DNA of 64,000 nt from Brooklawnia propionicigenes (GCF_030297015.1 NZ_AP028056.1:1932939-1996938), one strand, 5' to 3'. Positions 17,244 through 26,490 are shown, counted from the stretch's first letter. Numbers and translations are program-made. The notes: generated from the letters alone by a model not told the origin.

Positions 17244-20200
17244 ATGACGGTTTCGATGCGTGTGATGTCGGCGGGTGATGGCTACAAGTACCTGCTCAAG
17301 ACGGTTGCGGCAGCCGACGGCGACAGGCCGCTCTCGACGCCGCTCACTCGCTACTACATGGAGGAAGGAACCCCGCCCGGTCGCTGGCTCGGCGCAGGCG
17401 TAGCGGCCCTCGGCAAGGGCGAGATTCAGGTGGGTGACCGAGTATCGGCACACCAGCTCCAGCTACTGATGGGGACTGGCCATGATCCGATCACCGACCA
17501 ACCACTCGGTCGTGCCTTCCCGACCTACAAGAGCCAGGAAGCGCGGATCGAAGCGCGGATCGCAGACCTCGAGCCGACGATGACGCCTGGCGCCAAGGGC
17601 GAGGCCGTCGCGCAGATCGTTGCCGAGGAGACGGTCCGGAGCACACGCCGTGCGGTGGCCGGCTTCGACTTCACCTTCTCGATCCCGAAGCCCGCGTCGG
17701 TGCTGTGGGCGGTCGCCGATGCCGGGGTCCAATCGCTGATTGCCGAGGCGCATCATCGAGCGGTTGCGGAGGTGGTTGCGTTCATGGAGCGCGAGGTTGC
17801 AGCCACCCGCACGGGCGCAACCGCCGGGGACGGCGCGGTTGCACAGGTCGATGTCACCGGGCTGATCGCGACCGCGTTCGATCACTTCGACTCCCGCGCC
17901 GGCGACCCCCACCTCCACACGCACGTCGTCATCAGCAACAAGGCCAAGACCGTCCTCGATAGGAAGTGGCGCTCGCTCGACGGCAGACCGATGCACGCTG
18001 CCGTAGTGGCGCTCTCGGAACTTCACGAAGCCGTGTTCGCCGACCACATGACGCGCACCTTCGGGGTCTCCTGGGAGGCGCGCGAGATGGGTCGGGACCG
18101 GAACCCAGCATGGGCGATCACGGGAGTTCCGGAAGAGCTGGTCTCGGAGTTCTCTACCCGCGCCCGCCACATCGACGCCGAGAAGAACCGGCTCATCGCC
18201 GAGTACGTTGCCCAGCACGGACGCCAGCCATCGAACACGACGATCCTCAAACTGCGAGCCCAAGCCACACTCGCGACCCGCCCCGAGAAGCAGGTCCGAT
18301 CCCTTGCTGATCTCACCTCGGAGTGGCGGACCCGCGCGACGAAGACCTTGGGACGGGACGCGACGGCGTGGGCACGCGAAGTCACCGACAACAACAAGCC
18401 GCTGCTCCTGCGGGCCGACGACGTACCGCTCGACGTGATCGGTGAGTTGGGACGCTCGGTCGTCGAGGTGGTCGGTGAGAAGCGCTCGACCTGGCGACGA
18501 TGGAATCTCATGGCCGAGGCATCCCGGCAGACGATGGGCTGGCGGTTCGCCACAATGCAGGACCGGGAAGCCATCGTCGCGATGGTCGCCGACGCCGCCG
18601 AGCTCGTCTCGCTCCGTCTGACGCCACCTGAGCTCGCCACCTCGCCGGTCGTGTTCCGTCGGCCCGATGGCACCTCAGTGTTCCGGCCGAAGAGCTCGAC
18701 CGTGTTCACCTCCGAGTCGCAGCTCGCGGCCGAGGACAGACTCCTCGAACGCGCCGCCAACCTCAGCGCGCCGACTGTGCCGCTCACGACGGTCGAGAAG
18801 ATCACGCGCAACCCCGACGCGGATGGCCGGATGCTCGGCGACGACCAAGCCGACGCCCTGACCCGCATCGCGGTGTCAGGACGCCTCCTCGATGTTCTCG
18901 TCGGCCCCGCCGGGGCGGGCAAGACCACCGCCATGAACGCACTCCGCCGCGCATGGGAAGCCGAACACGGACCTGGTTCCGTCGTCGGCCTCGCACCATC
19001 AGCGGTCGCCGCCCAGATCCTCGCCGACGACCTCGGGATCACGACGGAGAACACAGCGAAGTGGTGGCAGAACCACCTGATCCACGGCACTACGTTCGAG
19101 GCGGGACAGCTCGTCATCATCGACGAAGCCTCCCTGGCCGGCGCCCTGTCGCTGGACCGCCTCACCCACCTCGCCCAAGTCGCGGGTGCGAAGGTGCTGC
19201 TGGTCGGCGACTACGCCCAACTGCAATCCGTGGACGCCGGGGGTGCGTTCGCAATGATCGCCGGAGACAGAGCCGACGCGCCTGAACTGGTCGACGTTCA
19301 CCGCTTCACCCATACCTGGGAGAAGACTGCCTCACTCGAACTGCGTCACGGACGCACCCAAGCCATCGACACCTACCTTGCTCACCAGCGCATCACCGAC
19401 GGTGACGCCGAGGCCATGACCGATGCGGCCTACAACGCATGGCGCGCTGACCGCGACGTGGGACTCGTGTCTGTGCTGATTGCCGAGACCCATGAAGATG
19501 TGACCGCGCTGAACGGTCGCGCCCGCGCCGATCTGATCCTCAACGAGACGCTGAACCCCGACCGTGAAGTCGAACTGCGCGACGGCACCGCCGCAGGCGT
19601 CGGCGACACCATCATCACGCGACTCAACAACCGCGACCTCCGCACCCTGGCCGGGCGGGACTGGGTGCGCAACGGCGACATCTGGACCGTCACCGCCGTC
19701 GGCGACGACGGGACCATCACCATCGCACGCGACTACGGGACCGGCACCACCGTCCGCGACGACGGAACCATCAGAGCTCGGAGGCGTGGACGCAGGTTCG
19801 GCGGCAGCATCCTCCTCCCAGCGGCGTACGTGGCCGAGCAGGTCGATCTCGGCTACGCGGTCACCGCCTACCGCGCCCAGGGCATCACGACCGACACTGC
19901 GCACGTACTGGTCGAACCGACATCGACGCGGGAGACCTTCTATGTCGCGATGACCCGAGGCCGGTACTCGAACCACGCCTACGTGACTCTCGACCGCGCC
20001 GACGACCATGCGCAGCCGCACCCCGGCGACGACCCGCATGCCACCGCGCGAAGCGTGCTCTACGGCGTTCTTCAGCACAGCGGGGCCGAACTCTCGGCGC
20101 ACGAGACCATCGTCGCCGAACAGGAACAGTGGGGCTCGATCGCCCAGCTCGCCGCCGAGTACGAGACCATCGCCGCCGCAGCCCAACACGACCGCTGGTC

Positions 20201-20852
20201 CACCCTCATCCGCGAATCTGGGCTCACCGACGAACAGGCCGAGAGCGCCATTGACTCTGATGCGTTCGGCCCGCTCACGGCTGAACTCCGCCGTGCTGAA
20301 GCCAACCATCACAACGTCGATGCCCTCCTGCCGCGCCTCGTCGCAGCGCGCGGATTCGATGACGCCGACGACATCGCCGCCGTCCTGCACTACCGGGTCG
20401 AGCGGGCCACCGGCCGCCCCGCAGGCTCGGGCCGGACCCGCAAGCCAACGCGACTTATCGCCGGCCTCATCCCACAGGCGCACGGCGTCATCGATGTTGA
20501 GATGCGAGCGGCTCTCGACGAGCGAGAGGAGCTCATCGCGGCACGCGCCGACGCCGTACTCGACGGCGCGCTGACCGAGAGCGCGCCGTGGACGAAGGCA
20601 ATCGGAACGCCGCCCGCCGACCGACGACGAGCCGCGACCTGGCGCAAGGCCGCCCGCGTGGTCGCCGCCTACCGCGACCGCTACCGCATCACCGACGACA
20701 CGCCCCTCGGAGCCCCACCCGAGTCGGCCGCCCAGAAGATCGACGCGGCACGAGCACGAACTGCTCTCGATCGAGTTCGTGGCTTCATCGCCGAGATGAG
20801 CGAAGCACCGCAGCATTCACAAGGACACTATGGCGTCGAGCGCTCACTGTGA
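17244..20852 (+). CDS. MobF-family conjugative relaxase/helicase (TraA/TrwC-like)
   Basis: A 1202-residue relaxase. I choose ATG 17244 because GGAGGTG lies just upstream at 17234-17240; upstream in-frame sequence is not protein-like. Candidate catalytic tyrosines are Y14 and Y16. The HUH metal site is GDPHLHTHV with H223, H225 and H227. The helicase domain has Walker A GPAGAGKTT (K560), VIIDEASLAG, and a UvrD-like C-terminal motif (YAVTAYRAQGITTD, ETFYVAMTRGR). The tail after about residue 930 is helical and charged. MobF relaxases nick oriT and pilot the strand through a type IV secretion system. No coupling protein or secretion genes are in the window, so the island is mobilisable at most, or those genes lie elsewhere. 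Confidence 0.93.
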   Translation: MTVSMRVMSAGDGYKYLLKTVAAADGDRPLSTPLTRYYMEEGTPPGRWLGAGVAALGKGEIQVGDRVSAHQLQLLMGTGHDPITDQPLGRAFPTYKSQEARIEARIADLEPTMTPGAKGEAVAQIVAEETVRSTRRAVAGFDFTFSIPKPASVLWAVADAGVQSLIAEAHHRAVAEVVAFMEREVAATRTGATAGDGAVAQVDVTGLIATAFDHFDSRAGDPHLHTHVVISNKAKTVLDRKWRSLDGRPMHAAVVALSELHEAVFADHMTRTFGVSWEAREMGRDRNPAWAITGVPEELVSEFSTRARHIDAEKNRLIAEYVAQHGRQPSNTTILKLRAQATLATRPEKQVRSLADLTSEWRTRATKTLGRDATAWAREVTDNNKPLLLRADDVPLDVIGELGRSVVEVVGEKRSTWRRWNLMAEASRQTMGWRFATMQDREAIVAMVADAAELVSLRLTPPELATSPVVFRRPDGTSVFRPKSSTVFTSESQLAAEDRLLERAANLSAPTVPLTTVEKITRNPDADGRMLGDDQADALTRIAVSGRLLDVLVGPAGAGKTTAMNALRRAWEAEHGPGSVVGLAPSAVAAQILADDLGITTENTAKWWQNHLIHGTTFEAGQLVIIDEASLAGALSLDRLTHLAQVAGAKVLLVGDYAQLQSVDAGGAFAMIAGDRADAPELVDVHRFTHTWEKTASLELRHGRTQAIDTYLAHQRITDGDAEAMTDAAYNAWRADRDVGLVSVLIAETHEDVTALNGRARADLILNETLNPDREVELRDGTAAGVGDTIITRLNNRDLRTLAGRDWVRNGDIWTVTAVGDDGTITIARDYGTGTTVRDDGTIRARRRGRRFGGSILLPAAYVAEQVDLGYAVTAYRAQGITTDTAHVLVEPTSTRETFYVAMTRGRYSNHAYVTLDRADDHAQPHPGDDPHATARSVLYGVLQHSGAELSAHETIVAEQEQWGSIAQLAAEYETIAAAAQHDRWSTLIRESGLTDEQAESAIDSDAFGPLTAELRRAEANHHNVDALLPRLVAARGFDDADDIAAVLHYRVERATGRPAGSGRTRKPTRLIAGLIPQAHGVIDVEMRAALDEREELIAARADAVLDGALTESAPWTKAIGTPPADRRRAATWRKAARVVAAYRDRYRITDDTPLGAPPESAAQKIDAARARTALDRVRGFIAEMSEAPQHSQGHYGVERSL

Positions 20853-20876
20853 AGCGCCTTGCTCCAGCTGCCGTAG

Positions 20877-22181
20877 TCAACATGCATCCGGGAGAAGTAC
20901 TTCTTCGATCACGCCTGCGCTTGCGGACGCACGTACACGAAGGGTAGGCACGTATCGTGCGCGGTGATCTTCACCGGTGACGGGATCGGAGTCATCCCAC
21001 TCGTGGACGACCACGCGCAGGGTGTTAGTAAGCCTCCCGATGAGCAGCGCAAGTGGGAACGGGCACCGCAACAGGAGGTGCACCTCGGCGTTGGAGTTGC
21101 CGTTCGACAGGGCACGAATGTGCGCGGCAACGTCGGCGGCGATCAGGCCTGCATAAGTGGGGTCGAGTAGCGTGCCGCTCGCGCTTGTGAGATGAAGCCA
21201 ACCCGCGAGGAACGGTTCGTGGGCCTCGATGTACCGAACGAAGGCGGTGTCGCTGCGTTGCGGCAGGAGATCGACATATACGGCTACGGAGGGCCGGCCG
21301 GTTGTGATCGCAGAACGACTTCGTCCCTCTGCTGCGATCTGTACTTGTGGTTGGGCGATGAACCGCGCTTCACCATCGCTCGCCCAGGTGGCACCCTGTT
21401 GGTCAATCACGTCCATGTATCCGATACGAGACGACGGCAAGGCTGCCCCGATTGTGAACGCCACGGAGAGATGAGCCCCTCCAGCGACGCGTAGGCGATG
21501 TGCCCCGGAACGAGTCACGGCATCGGGGAGGAGACCGATGGTGTCCTTGAGGTCTTGGAGCCCGCCGACGCTCGGAAGCCGCTCATGATCGGAGGGTCTG
21601 AGCCGGATATCCAGTTCGTCGCCGGTCCGGTCATACACCTGAGGCGTGTTTCGAGTCTGGAGGCTCAGGTGGAACGTCTTGTCAGTTACTTCGATTCGCT
21701 CGCGAAGAGACGCGATTCGGTGCCAGACGAAGCCACGGAGCAATGCAAGCAGACCGTTGCGTTCAGCGGGTTGCTGATCGACGCCGCTCAAGGTGCCGGG
21801 ACGAAGCTCTAGAAGACGGTCGGGAGCGTTGTAGTCTGTTCCGCCGCCTGCCGTCTTCACCGAGTTGGTGATGCCGAGTGCGAACACTTCGTGGTCGGCG
21901 TGTAGGTCGAGGAGTTGGGGGGCTTCCAGCGTCTTCACAACTCTGCTGTTCACCACGTCTGGTGTTGTCACGAGAACGCCGCCGGAGATGCCGGCCGCTA
22001 TCGCTTGCTTGAGTCGCGCCTCGGTATCGCCTGGTGGCAGATCGTCTCGGTCCCGCCAGACAGGGATGCCGGCGGCGCGGAAGAGCCAGGCGAGTTCCGC
22101 AGCAACATCCGTGCCATCGTTCTGGCGGTAGGAGATGAAGATAGGGTCTGCGGGATCAGGAGTGGCGGAATCGGATGTCAT
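20877..22181 (-). CDS. CBASS effector: TIR-SAVED fusion protein
   Basis: A 434-residue fusion. Residues 12-130 form a TIR domain (PIFISYRQNDG, IPVWRDRDDLPPGD, candidate catalytic Glu E54 in DTEARLK). From about residue 215 to the end is a SAVED domain (GGAHLSVAFTIGAALPSSRIG, and near the C-terminus VHLLLRCPFPLALLIG with VVVHEWDDSD). In studied TIR-SAVED proteins the cyclic nucleotide binds SAVED, the protein forms filaments, and TIR destroys NAD+. The start overlaps the JAB stop by ATGA, so it is the last gene of the CBASS operon. It converges on the relaxase gene 24 bp away. Confidence 0.9.
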   Translation of the reverse strand: MTSDSATPDPADPIFISYRQNDGTDVAAELAWLFRAAGIPVWRDRDDLPPGDTEARLKQAIAAGISGGVLVTTPDVVNSRVVKTLEAPQLLDLHADHEVFALGITNSVKTAGGGTDYNAPDRLLELRPGTLSGVDQQPAERNGLLALLRGFVWHRIASLRERIEVTDKTFHLSLQTRNTPQVYDRTGDELDIRLRPSDHERLPSVGGLQDLKDTIGLLPDAVTRSGAHRLRVAGGAHLSVAFTIGAALPSSRIGYMDVIDQQGATWASDGEARFIAQPQVQIAAEGRSRSAITTGRPSVAVYVDLLPQRSDTAFVRYIEAHEPFLAGWLHLTSASGTLLDPTYAGLIAADVAAHIRALSNGNSNAEVHLLLRCPFPLALLIGRLTNTLRVVVHEWDDSDPVTGEDHRARYVPTLRVRASASAGVIEEVLLPDAC

Positions 22182-22735
22182 GGCGTCTCCTTGTGTTCGT
22201 CGGGTATGGAGGCGGCGCGCTTCGCCGCGTCACTGGCATAGGGGCTGTCTCTAGCAGGCGCAGGAGGCAGCCTCTCGGGTACCACCGCCCAGATTCGGTC
22301 CCGTTGGATGAGCCAGGTTGCAGCGAGCACTCGTGCCGATGAATCGAACCCAGCGATGATGGCGACGAACCGATCAAACCCCAGGTCGGGGTCGCGCAGA
22401 TGGCGCATGTAGGACTGGAGATCGACCTCGCTCGGGGAGAGTGTTCCGGTCGGGTGGGTATGCCATTCGCCTATCCACTGGCTACGGTCCTCCAACCAGG
22501 CTGAGTCCGCGAGATGCCGGGCGTGGTCGAGGTCTCGCATAAAGGTGCGTTCGCCGCGGGTGGCGTTGGGTCCGGGTCCGCCGGCGTGTCGGATGCCGAT
22601 CCCATCAGTCGCGTCGTATCCGAGCAGGATGCCGCCAGTCTCGAACCCATCGATGGATCGCGAAGCTTCGCGCGCGATTGAGCTGAGCGCGACGTCAGTG
22701 ATCGTCACCGGAGGTACATCTCTTCGACCGGTCAT
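22178..22735 (-). CDS. cap3: CBASS JAB/MPN isopeptidase (Cap3-like)
   Basis: A 185-residue JAMM metalloprotease. I prefer ATG 22735, which overlaps the E1 stop as ATGA like the other junctions of this operon; an upstream GTG/ATG would overlap E1 by 55 bp. The JAMM motif is complete: E32 in FETGGILLG and H92-x-H94-x7-S102-x2-D105 in EWHTHPTGTLSPSEVD. Cap3 proteins remove the covalent bond that the E1/E2 machinery forms between the CD-NTase C-terminus and target proteins. Confidence 0.88.
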   Translation of the reverse strand: MTGRRDVPPVTITDVALSSIAREASRSIDGFETGGILLGYDATDGIGIRHAGGPGPNATRGERTFMRDLDHARHLADSAWLEDRSQWIGEWHTHPTGTLSPSEVDLQSYMRHLRDPDLGFDRFVAIIAGFDSSARVLAATWLIQRDRIWAVVPERLPPAPARDSPYASDAAKRAASIPDEHKETP

Positions 22736-24030
22736 CCTGGCGAGCAGGTCGGGCACGACGTGCGGGGTCTGGGGATGGACGACCACCGAACGTCGCCGGC
22801 TTGGCTGAGGTCGAACGGGGCTGCGAGGTCACCTGCTGGTCGGAGACCGATGATGGCGTGTTCGCCGGGAACCTGCTGGGTGTGGTCACCGTGAAGCGAT
22901 TCCAGCAACGTCGCGATGGCTACTTTCGCAGCGAACGTGCCGACGTATCGGAGATCAGGCGGCACAGCTGTCATTGGCTGATGGACGCGCCCGGTGCCGT
23001 AATCCAACTCCTGATCCGCCTCGGCGTCCATCGCACCCTGGTCTGCAAGCTGCTGCCGTAGACAGAGGAGACATCCGAACCGGGGAGTGGGACGCAGCCG
23101 GATGACCTCTCCAATCGAGCCATTGTCGAGCACACACGCCAAGATCGCCGCCTTTCGCGCGCGCCTGGAGAGGTGGCTGACGACGCGTCTGGGAGCAATA
23201 CCGTCTGCGGCACAGAGCACCAGATCGACGCGGTCGACGATGGGCCGGATGTAATGCGCCTCGGTAACCACGTCACGCCTGTGAGCCACCACTGTCTGCT
23301 GCGGCCAGTGCTGGGCGAGGTGGTCCTTCATAGCCGCTACCTTGAATCGCCCGACGCTTTCGGGTCCGAGAGCGTGGCGGAGCATGTTGTGCCAGAGGAA
23401 TCGGTCCGGGTCGACAAGCTCCACACGTCCGACTCCGTATCCTGCGAGCGCCTCTGCTGCTGCGCTCCCGATGCTGCCGCAGCCCACAACCATGACGCTA
23501 TTGGCGGCGAGCTGCTCGATCGGCCACTTGCCGGTCAACTGCGCCAGGCCAACAACGTGTGGCTCGATCTCGATAGGGAGCGGTTCCACACCGTCGCGTC
23601 GGACAGCCCATCCCGCAAACTCCGGAGCCCCGGCCTCCACCAGCTCTGGTGGAAGGTCGGGGTCGTGAGTGACAACCACGCCAAGGTTGTTGCCGGGGTC
23701 GGAGACGCCTGGCACCAACTTCCGAAAGTCCTTGAACCCGATAGAGATATCGGGGCGTCTGGACAAGAAGAGATGGTGAAGATGGGCGTCGTTAGAGACC
23801 ACTCTGATCCACTGAGCTGCATGCTGGGCGTCGCCCGAACGAAGCGCGGCGTACTCGCGCGGAACTTCGGCTGGAAGACGGATGTCTTTGCCGGTTTCCA
23901 CGGTCTGGACGACGTACATATCGTCTGCGGGAACGCGGCGGAGCACCAGCGATCCGCGCGAGAGGTCGGAGCCTGCGATCTTGGTGACCGCGTCTCGGGG
24001 CATCACGATGTAGGGATTACGGGGAGACAT
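22732..24030 (-). CDS. CBASS E1-like (ThiF) adenylating enzyme, separate from E2
   Basis: A 432-residue ThiF-type protein. I choose ATG 24030 (14-bp overlap with E2) over an upstream TTG. The adenylation domain starts at about residue 178 with VMVVGCGSIGSAAAEAL, then VELVDPDRFLWHNMLRH; a CLLCLRQQL pair and a C-terminal TSCPTCSPG pair could bind zinc or carry the catalytic cysteine. The N-terminal 170 residues are an unassigned domain. In most type II CBASS operons E1 and E2 are fused in Cap2; here they are two adjacent genes. It should activate the CD-NTase C-terminus as an adenylate and thioester. Confidence 0.86.
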   Translation of the reverse strand: MSPRNPYIVMPRDAVTKIAGSDLSRGSLVLRRVPADDMYVVQTVETGKDIRLPAEVPREYAALRSGDAQHAAQWIRVVSNDAHLHHLFLSRRPDISIGFKDFRKLVPGVSDPGNNLGVVVTHDPDLPPELVEAGAPEFAGWAVRRDGVEPLPIEIEPHVVGLAQLTGKWPIEQLAANSVMVVGCGSIGSAAAEALAGYGVGRVELVDPDRFLWHNMLRHALGPESVGRFKVAAMKDHLAQHWPQQTVVAHRRDVVTEAHYIRPIVDRVDLVLCAADGIAPRRVVSHLSRRARKAAILACVLDNGSIGEVIRLRPTPRFGCLLCLRQQLADQGAMDAEADQELDYGTGRVHQPMTAVPPDLRYVGTFAAKVAIATLLESLHGDHTQQVPGEHAIIGLRPAGDLAAPFDLSQAGDVRWSSIPRPRTSCPTCSPG

Positions 24031-24631
24031 CCGCGCCCCCAACCTCGTCCGGGTCCGGTGTTTCAGCTACTCGCTGAATCGCTCGATCAATCAGGTGGTC
24101 GTGCGATGGGTCAGAGACGATTCCATTGACCGACATTGCATCGATGACCCCAGCCTTCATGAGGGCGTACTCGATTCGCCACCCCGATGCCTTCGCCAGG
24201 AGCTCGGTGAGACTGGCCTCGGGCTGCCAGCCGCCATCACTCTGAAGCAGGCAGAGCGAGCCTCCCGGAGCTACATGCCATGCGGACTGTGTCTGCTCCC
24301 AGATCGACGGCTCCGGGTCGATGGAGTAGATCGTCGGCGGAACCATCGGGTGCGCTGCGGAGTAGACGACGAGCACCCTCAGTTCCTGGTTGCCAAGCAG
24401 CTCATCGAGAGCTTCGGGCCTCGGCCGCTCGAAGGGCCAGCGGGGGAGGACACCGATCCATCCGCCGTGCGTCAAGCCGTCATCCGCGGGACTCTGGAAT
24501 TCGAGCAACGGCGCGAAAGCCAGGACCTCATCTTGGTCGCGCGCCAGCCGCGCGGGTTCGCACTCAGTCCAGAGCACGGGGCTGAGCGCCGTGGTGCCCG
24601 CGTCGTGATCCGGTCCTGTTGCGCGAGTCAT
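24017..24631 (-). CDS. CBASS E2-like conjugating protein, separate gene
   Basis: A 204-residue E2-fold protein. The key region is WHVAPGGSLCLLQSDGGWQPE, with candidate catalytic Cys at C127, preceded by a Pro-rich HPMVPPTIYS strand-turn. This is the pattern of bacterial E2-like domains in Cap2. The start overlaps the CD-NTase stop (ATGA) and the end overlaps E1. It should take the CD-NTase thioester from E1 and transfer it to a target lysine. Confidence 0.8.
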   Translation of the reverse strand: MTRATGPDHDAGTTALSPVLWTECEPARLARDQDEVLAFAPLLEFQSPADDGLTHGGWIGVLPRWPFERPRPEALDELLGNQELRVLVVYSAAHPMVPPTIYSIDPEPSIWEQTQSAWHVAPGGSLCLLQSDGGWQPEASLTELLAKASGWRIEYALMKAGVIDAMSVNGIVSDPSHDHLIDRAIQRVAETPDPDEVGGADVSP

Positions 24632-25593
24632 CCCTGCGGAGTGTCCTTCACCGGCCGGGGCGCCGCGGGCACGACCGCGGGCGCCGGGATGCCAGTGGAG
24701 GCAGGAGGCTTCGGGAAATCATCCCCAAAGACCTCGCCCCAGTGCTTGATCGCAGCCGCAGAGTCGTTGTTCGCCTGCGCCTGGAACGCCTTGATGGCGT
24801 TGTCTCGGGCGGACCGTAGGGCGTCGGCGAACGCGTCGTAGTCGATGTCGGGCTGAATCGGTCCGCAGAGTCCAGCGGGATCGGCGACTTCGTTCCCGCC
24901 CTCGATGTGGTAGCAGGCACTGACGAAGAACTGCTTGATCGCAGCGGGCTGGTTGACGTCCGTCGGCAGGAAGTCGAGCGCGAGGACCTCCATGACGAGA
25001 GACTTGATCTTGGTGTCTTGCGCGGCAGCCCACCACTTGAGCATCCGAACAGTGCCGGCGAACTTGCTCCACTGCGCGTGTCGATCCGCCACTTCGGCGA
25101 TCAGGAACTCTGGGTCACAAGCGACCCAGTCTTCCGAAAGTGCTTCCGGAATAAGGAGCCGCCCATCGCGGCGCAGTGCAGGCATGGCATCAACCGTGAA
25201 CGCGTCAGGATCGTCGGGGTCATCCAGGAAGCACTTGACGGCATGGTTGCGCCACCGGGCCAGCCGGACGGCGTGGTCGTAGGTGCCGTTCGTCGCCCCG
25301 AGCAGCGCGTTGACACGCCCGCGCGTGTAATCGAGAGCATCCGCGGCGGAACTTCCCGGAGTTCCCCACTCAGGATGCTCCTCCTGATCGAAGACGACGA
25401 TCACATCGACGTCATGGATCGGGTCCTTGTGTGTCCCTCGCGCGAGCGATCCGGACGCGATGACTTCCTTCACGTCGACCTCGGCCCCGAAGGCACCCTT
25501 GAAGAGATCGCGTCGAGTGCGGGCTTCGCGGACTTGCGTGATGTCGGCGTTCACGACGTCCTGAAAGGTCTTGAAGGCGTCAGTCACGCTCAT
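24628..25593 (-). CDS. CBASS CD-NTase (cGAS/DncV-like nucleotidyltransferase)
   Basis: A 321-residue nucleotidyltransferase, first gene of the core CBASS operon after the 39-codon ORF. I choose ATG 25593, which has AGGAGAAC at good spacing; the frame extends upstream without coding character. The active site is intact: G48-S49 in IASGSLARGT, D61-x-D63 in HDVDVIVVFD, and D135 in FTVDAMPAL. The C-terminus is Pro/Ala-rich and ends KDTPQG, with a final glycine as needed for Cap2-type conjugation. It makes the cyclic oligonucleotide that activates TIR-SAVED; the exact product cannot be read from sequence. Confidence 0.92.
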   Translation of the reverse strand: MSVTDAFKTFQDVVNADITQVREARTRRDLFKGAFGAEVDVKEVIASGSLARGTHKDPIHDVDVIVVFDQEEHPEWGTPGSSAADALDYTRGRVNALLGATNGTYDHAVRLARWRNHAVKCFLDDPDDPDAFTVDAMPALRRDGRLLIPEALSEDWVACDPEFLIAEVADRHAQWSKFAGTVRMLKWWAAAQDTKIKSLVMEVLALDFLPTDVNQPAAIKQFFVSACYHIEGGNEVADPAGLCGPIQPDIDYDAFADALRSARDNAIKAFQAQANNDSAAAIKHWGEVFGDDFPKPPASTGIPAPAVVPAAPRPVKDTPQG

Positions 25594-25679
25594 AGTCGTT
25601 CTCCTGATTGGTTCGTCTGGTCGATCACCGTAGCCACTGCCACCGACATTGCTGTGCGGTGCGGAGCGCGGCACGGTGC

Positions 25680-25799
25680 CTACTTCTTCGTACTGCCCCT
25701 GCCGGTGCTCTCGTTAGTCGTGGTCTTCGGGTGACGCTTCACCGTGGACTGCTTCACGAACCGGCCCGTGACCGCGCTGCGTCCTCGCTTGCCTGCCAT
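25680..25799 (-). CDS. 39-residue basic protein preceding the CBASS operon
   Basis: ATG at 25799 follows a strong Shine-Dalgarno (GAGGAGGTGAGGAAC). The 39-residue product starts MAGKRGRSAVTGRFV, contains KQSTVKRHPKTTT, ends GSTKK and is rich in Lys, Arg and Thr. It ends 86 bp before the CD-NTase start on the same strand, so it would be the first gene of the CBASS transcript. I recall similar very short basic proteins in bacteria without known function. The ribosome site and placement support expression. It could be a leader peptide, a regulator or a small defence component. Confidence 0.6.
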   Translation of the reverse strand: MAGKRGRSAVTGRFVKQSTVKRHPKTTTNESTGRGSTKK

Positions 25800-25864
25800 G
25801 TTCCTCACCTCCTCTGTAGTTCGCGCTCGATGGCGTGTCTCCAGGTTGGAGCACGTCACGACTG

Positions 25865-25916
25865 TATCAGCAAAGCGGCATCAGGCGTGTTGAGACACGC
25901 CGTGTCGTATCAGCAA
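25865..25916. promoter_or_regulatory. Operator-like palindrome and direct repeats between CBASS and its XRE/ImmA pair
   Basis: A perfect inverted repeat with arms GGCGTGT (25884-25890) and ACACGCC (25895-25901) is flanked by two copies of TATCAGCAA (25865-25873 and 25908-25916). The site lies between the divergent small gene/CBASS operon and the XRE gene, as expected for binding by that XRE repressor. Binding is inferred. Confidence 0.6.
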
Positions 25917-25989
25917 CGAGTCAACGACGCGCTAGGCTTGCCCTCATGGAACGGAGACGGACAGTGGCGGCTAGCACGGCGAGTCCAGC

Positions 25990-26490
25990 ATGACAGGGAC
26001 CTCCGACACCGCCCCGGGCATGGAGCGGCTCGACCTCACACAATTAGGTGCGATGCTTCGCGAACGTCGCGGGAAGCTGTCGCTTCGTCAAGCGGCTGCC
26101 GAGGCTGGCGTCAGCTTTAGCACCTTCACTCGCATCGAGGCAGGCGCTCAGCCGGACCTGACCTCGTTCACCCTTCTGTGCGCGTGGCTCGGCGTGTCGC
26201 CCGGGCAGTTCTTCATGTCGACGGCGTTGCGCGAGGTGGCGCCAATCGATGAGGCGATCGCGCATCTTGCTTCCGATCCGCGCCTTGAACCGGATGCTGC
26301 ATCCAAGATCGCGGAAATGCTGCGCAGCATGTACGACGTCCTGGCCAAGGCGCCGGTGCAGCGCCAGGTGGTTGCTTGCCACCTCCGCGCCGCTTCGATG
26401 CTCCGGCCCGGGGTGCCCGAACGGCTCAACTCACTCTTGGGTGAGATGCACAGCAAGTTGGCCGCGCGCGTTTCGGCTGGGGAGCTGTGA
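25990..26490 (+). CDS. capH: XRE-family transcriptional regulator (CapH-like)
   Basis: A 166-residue protein with an HTH_3 domain at residues 16-75 (LGAMLRERRGKLSLRQAAAEAGVSFSTFTRIEAG) and a helical C-terminal part. It overlaps the next gene by GTGA and is divergent from the CBASS operon. In several CBASS systems an HTH repressor (CapH) paired with a zinc metallopeptidase (CapP) silences the operon until DNA damage. The arrangement here is the same; the symbol is by analogy. It could also regulate the island more broadly. Confidence 0.78.
   Translation: MTGTSDTAPGMERLDLTQLGAMLRERRGKLSLRQAAAEAGVSFSTFTRIEAGAQPDLTSFTLLCAWLGVSPGQFFMSTALREVAPIDEAIAHLASDPRLEPDAASKIAEMLRSMYDVLAKAPVQRQVVACHLRAASMLRPGVPERLNSLLGEMHSKLAARVSAGEL

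Noticed and set aside
19332-20816. 494-codon minus-strand frame
   Set aside because: Antisense to the relaxase C-terminal half; biased composition and no domain.
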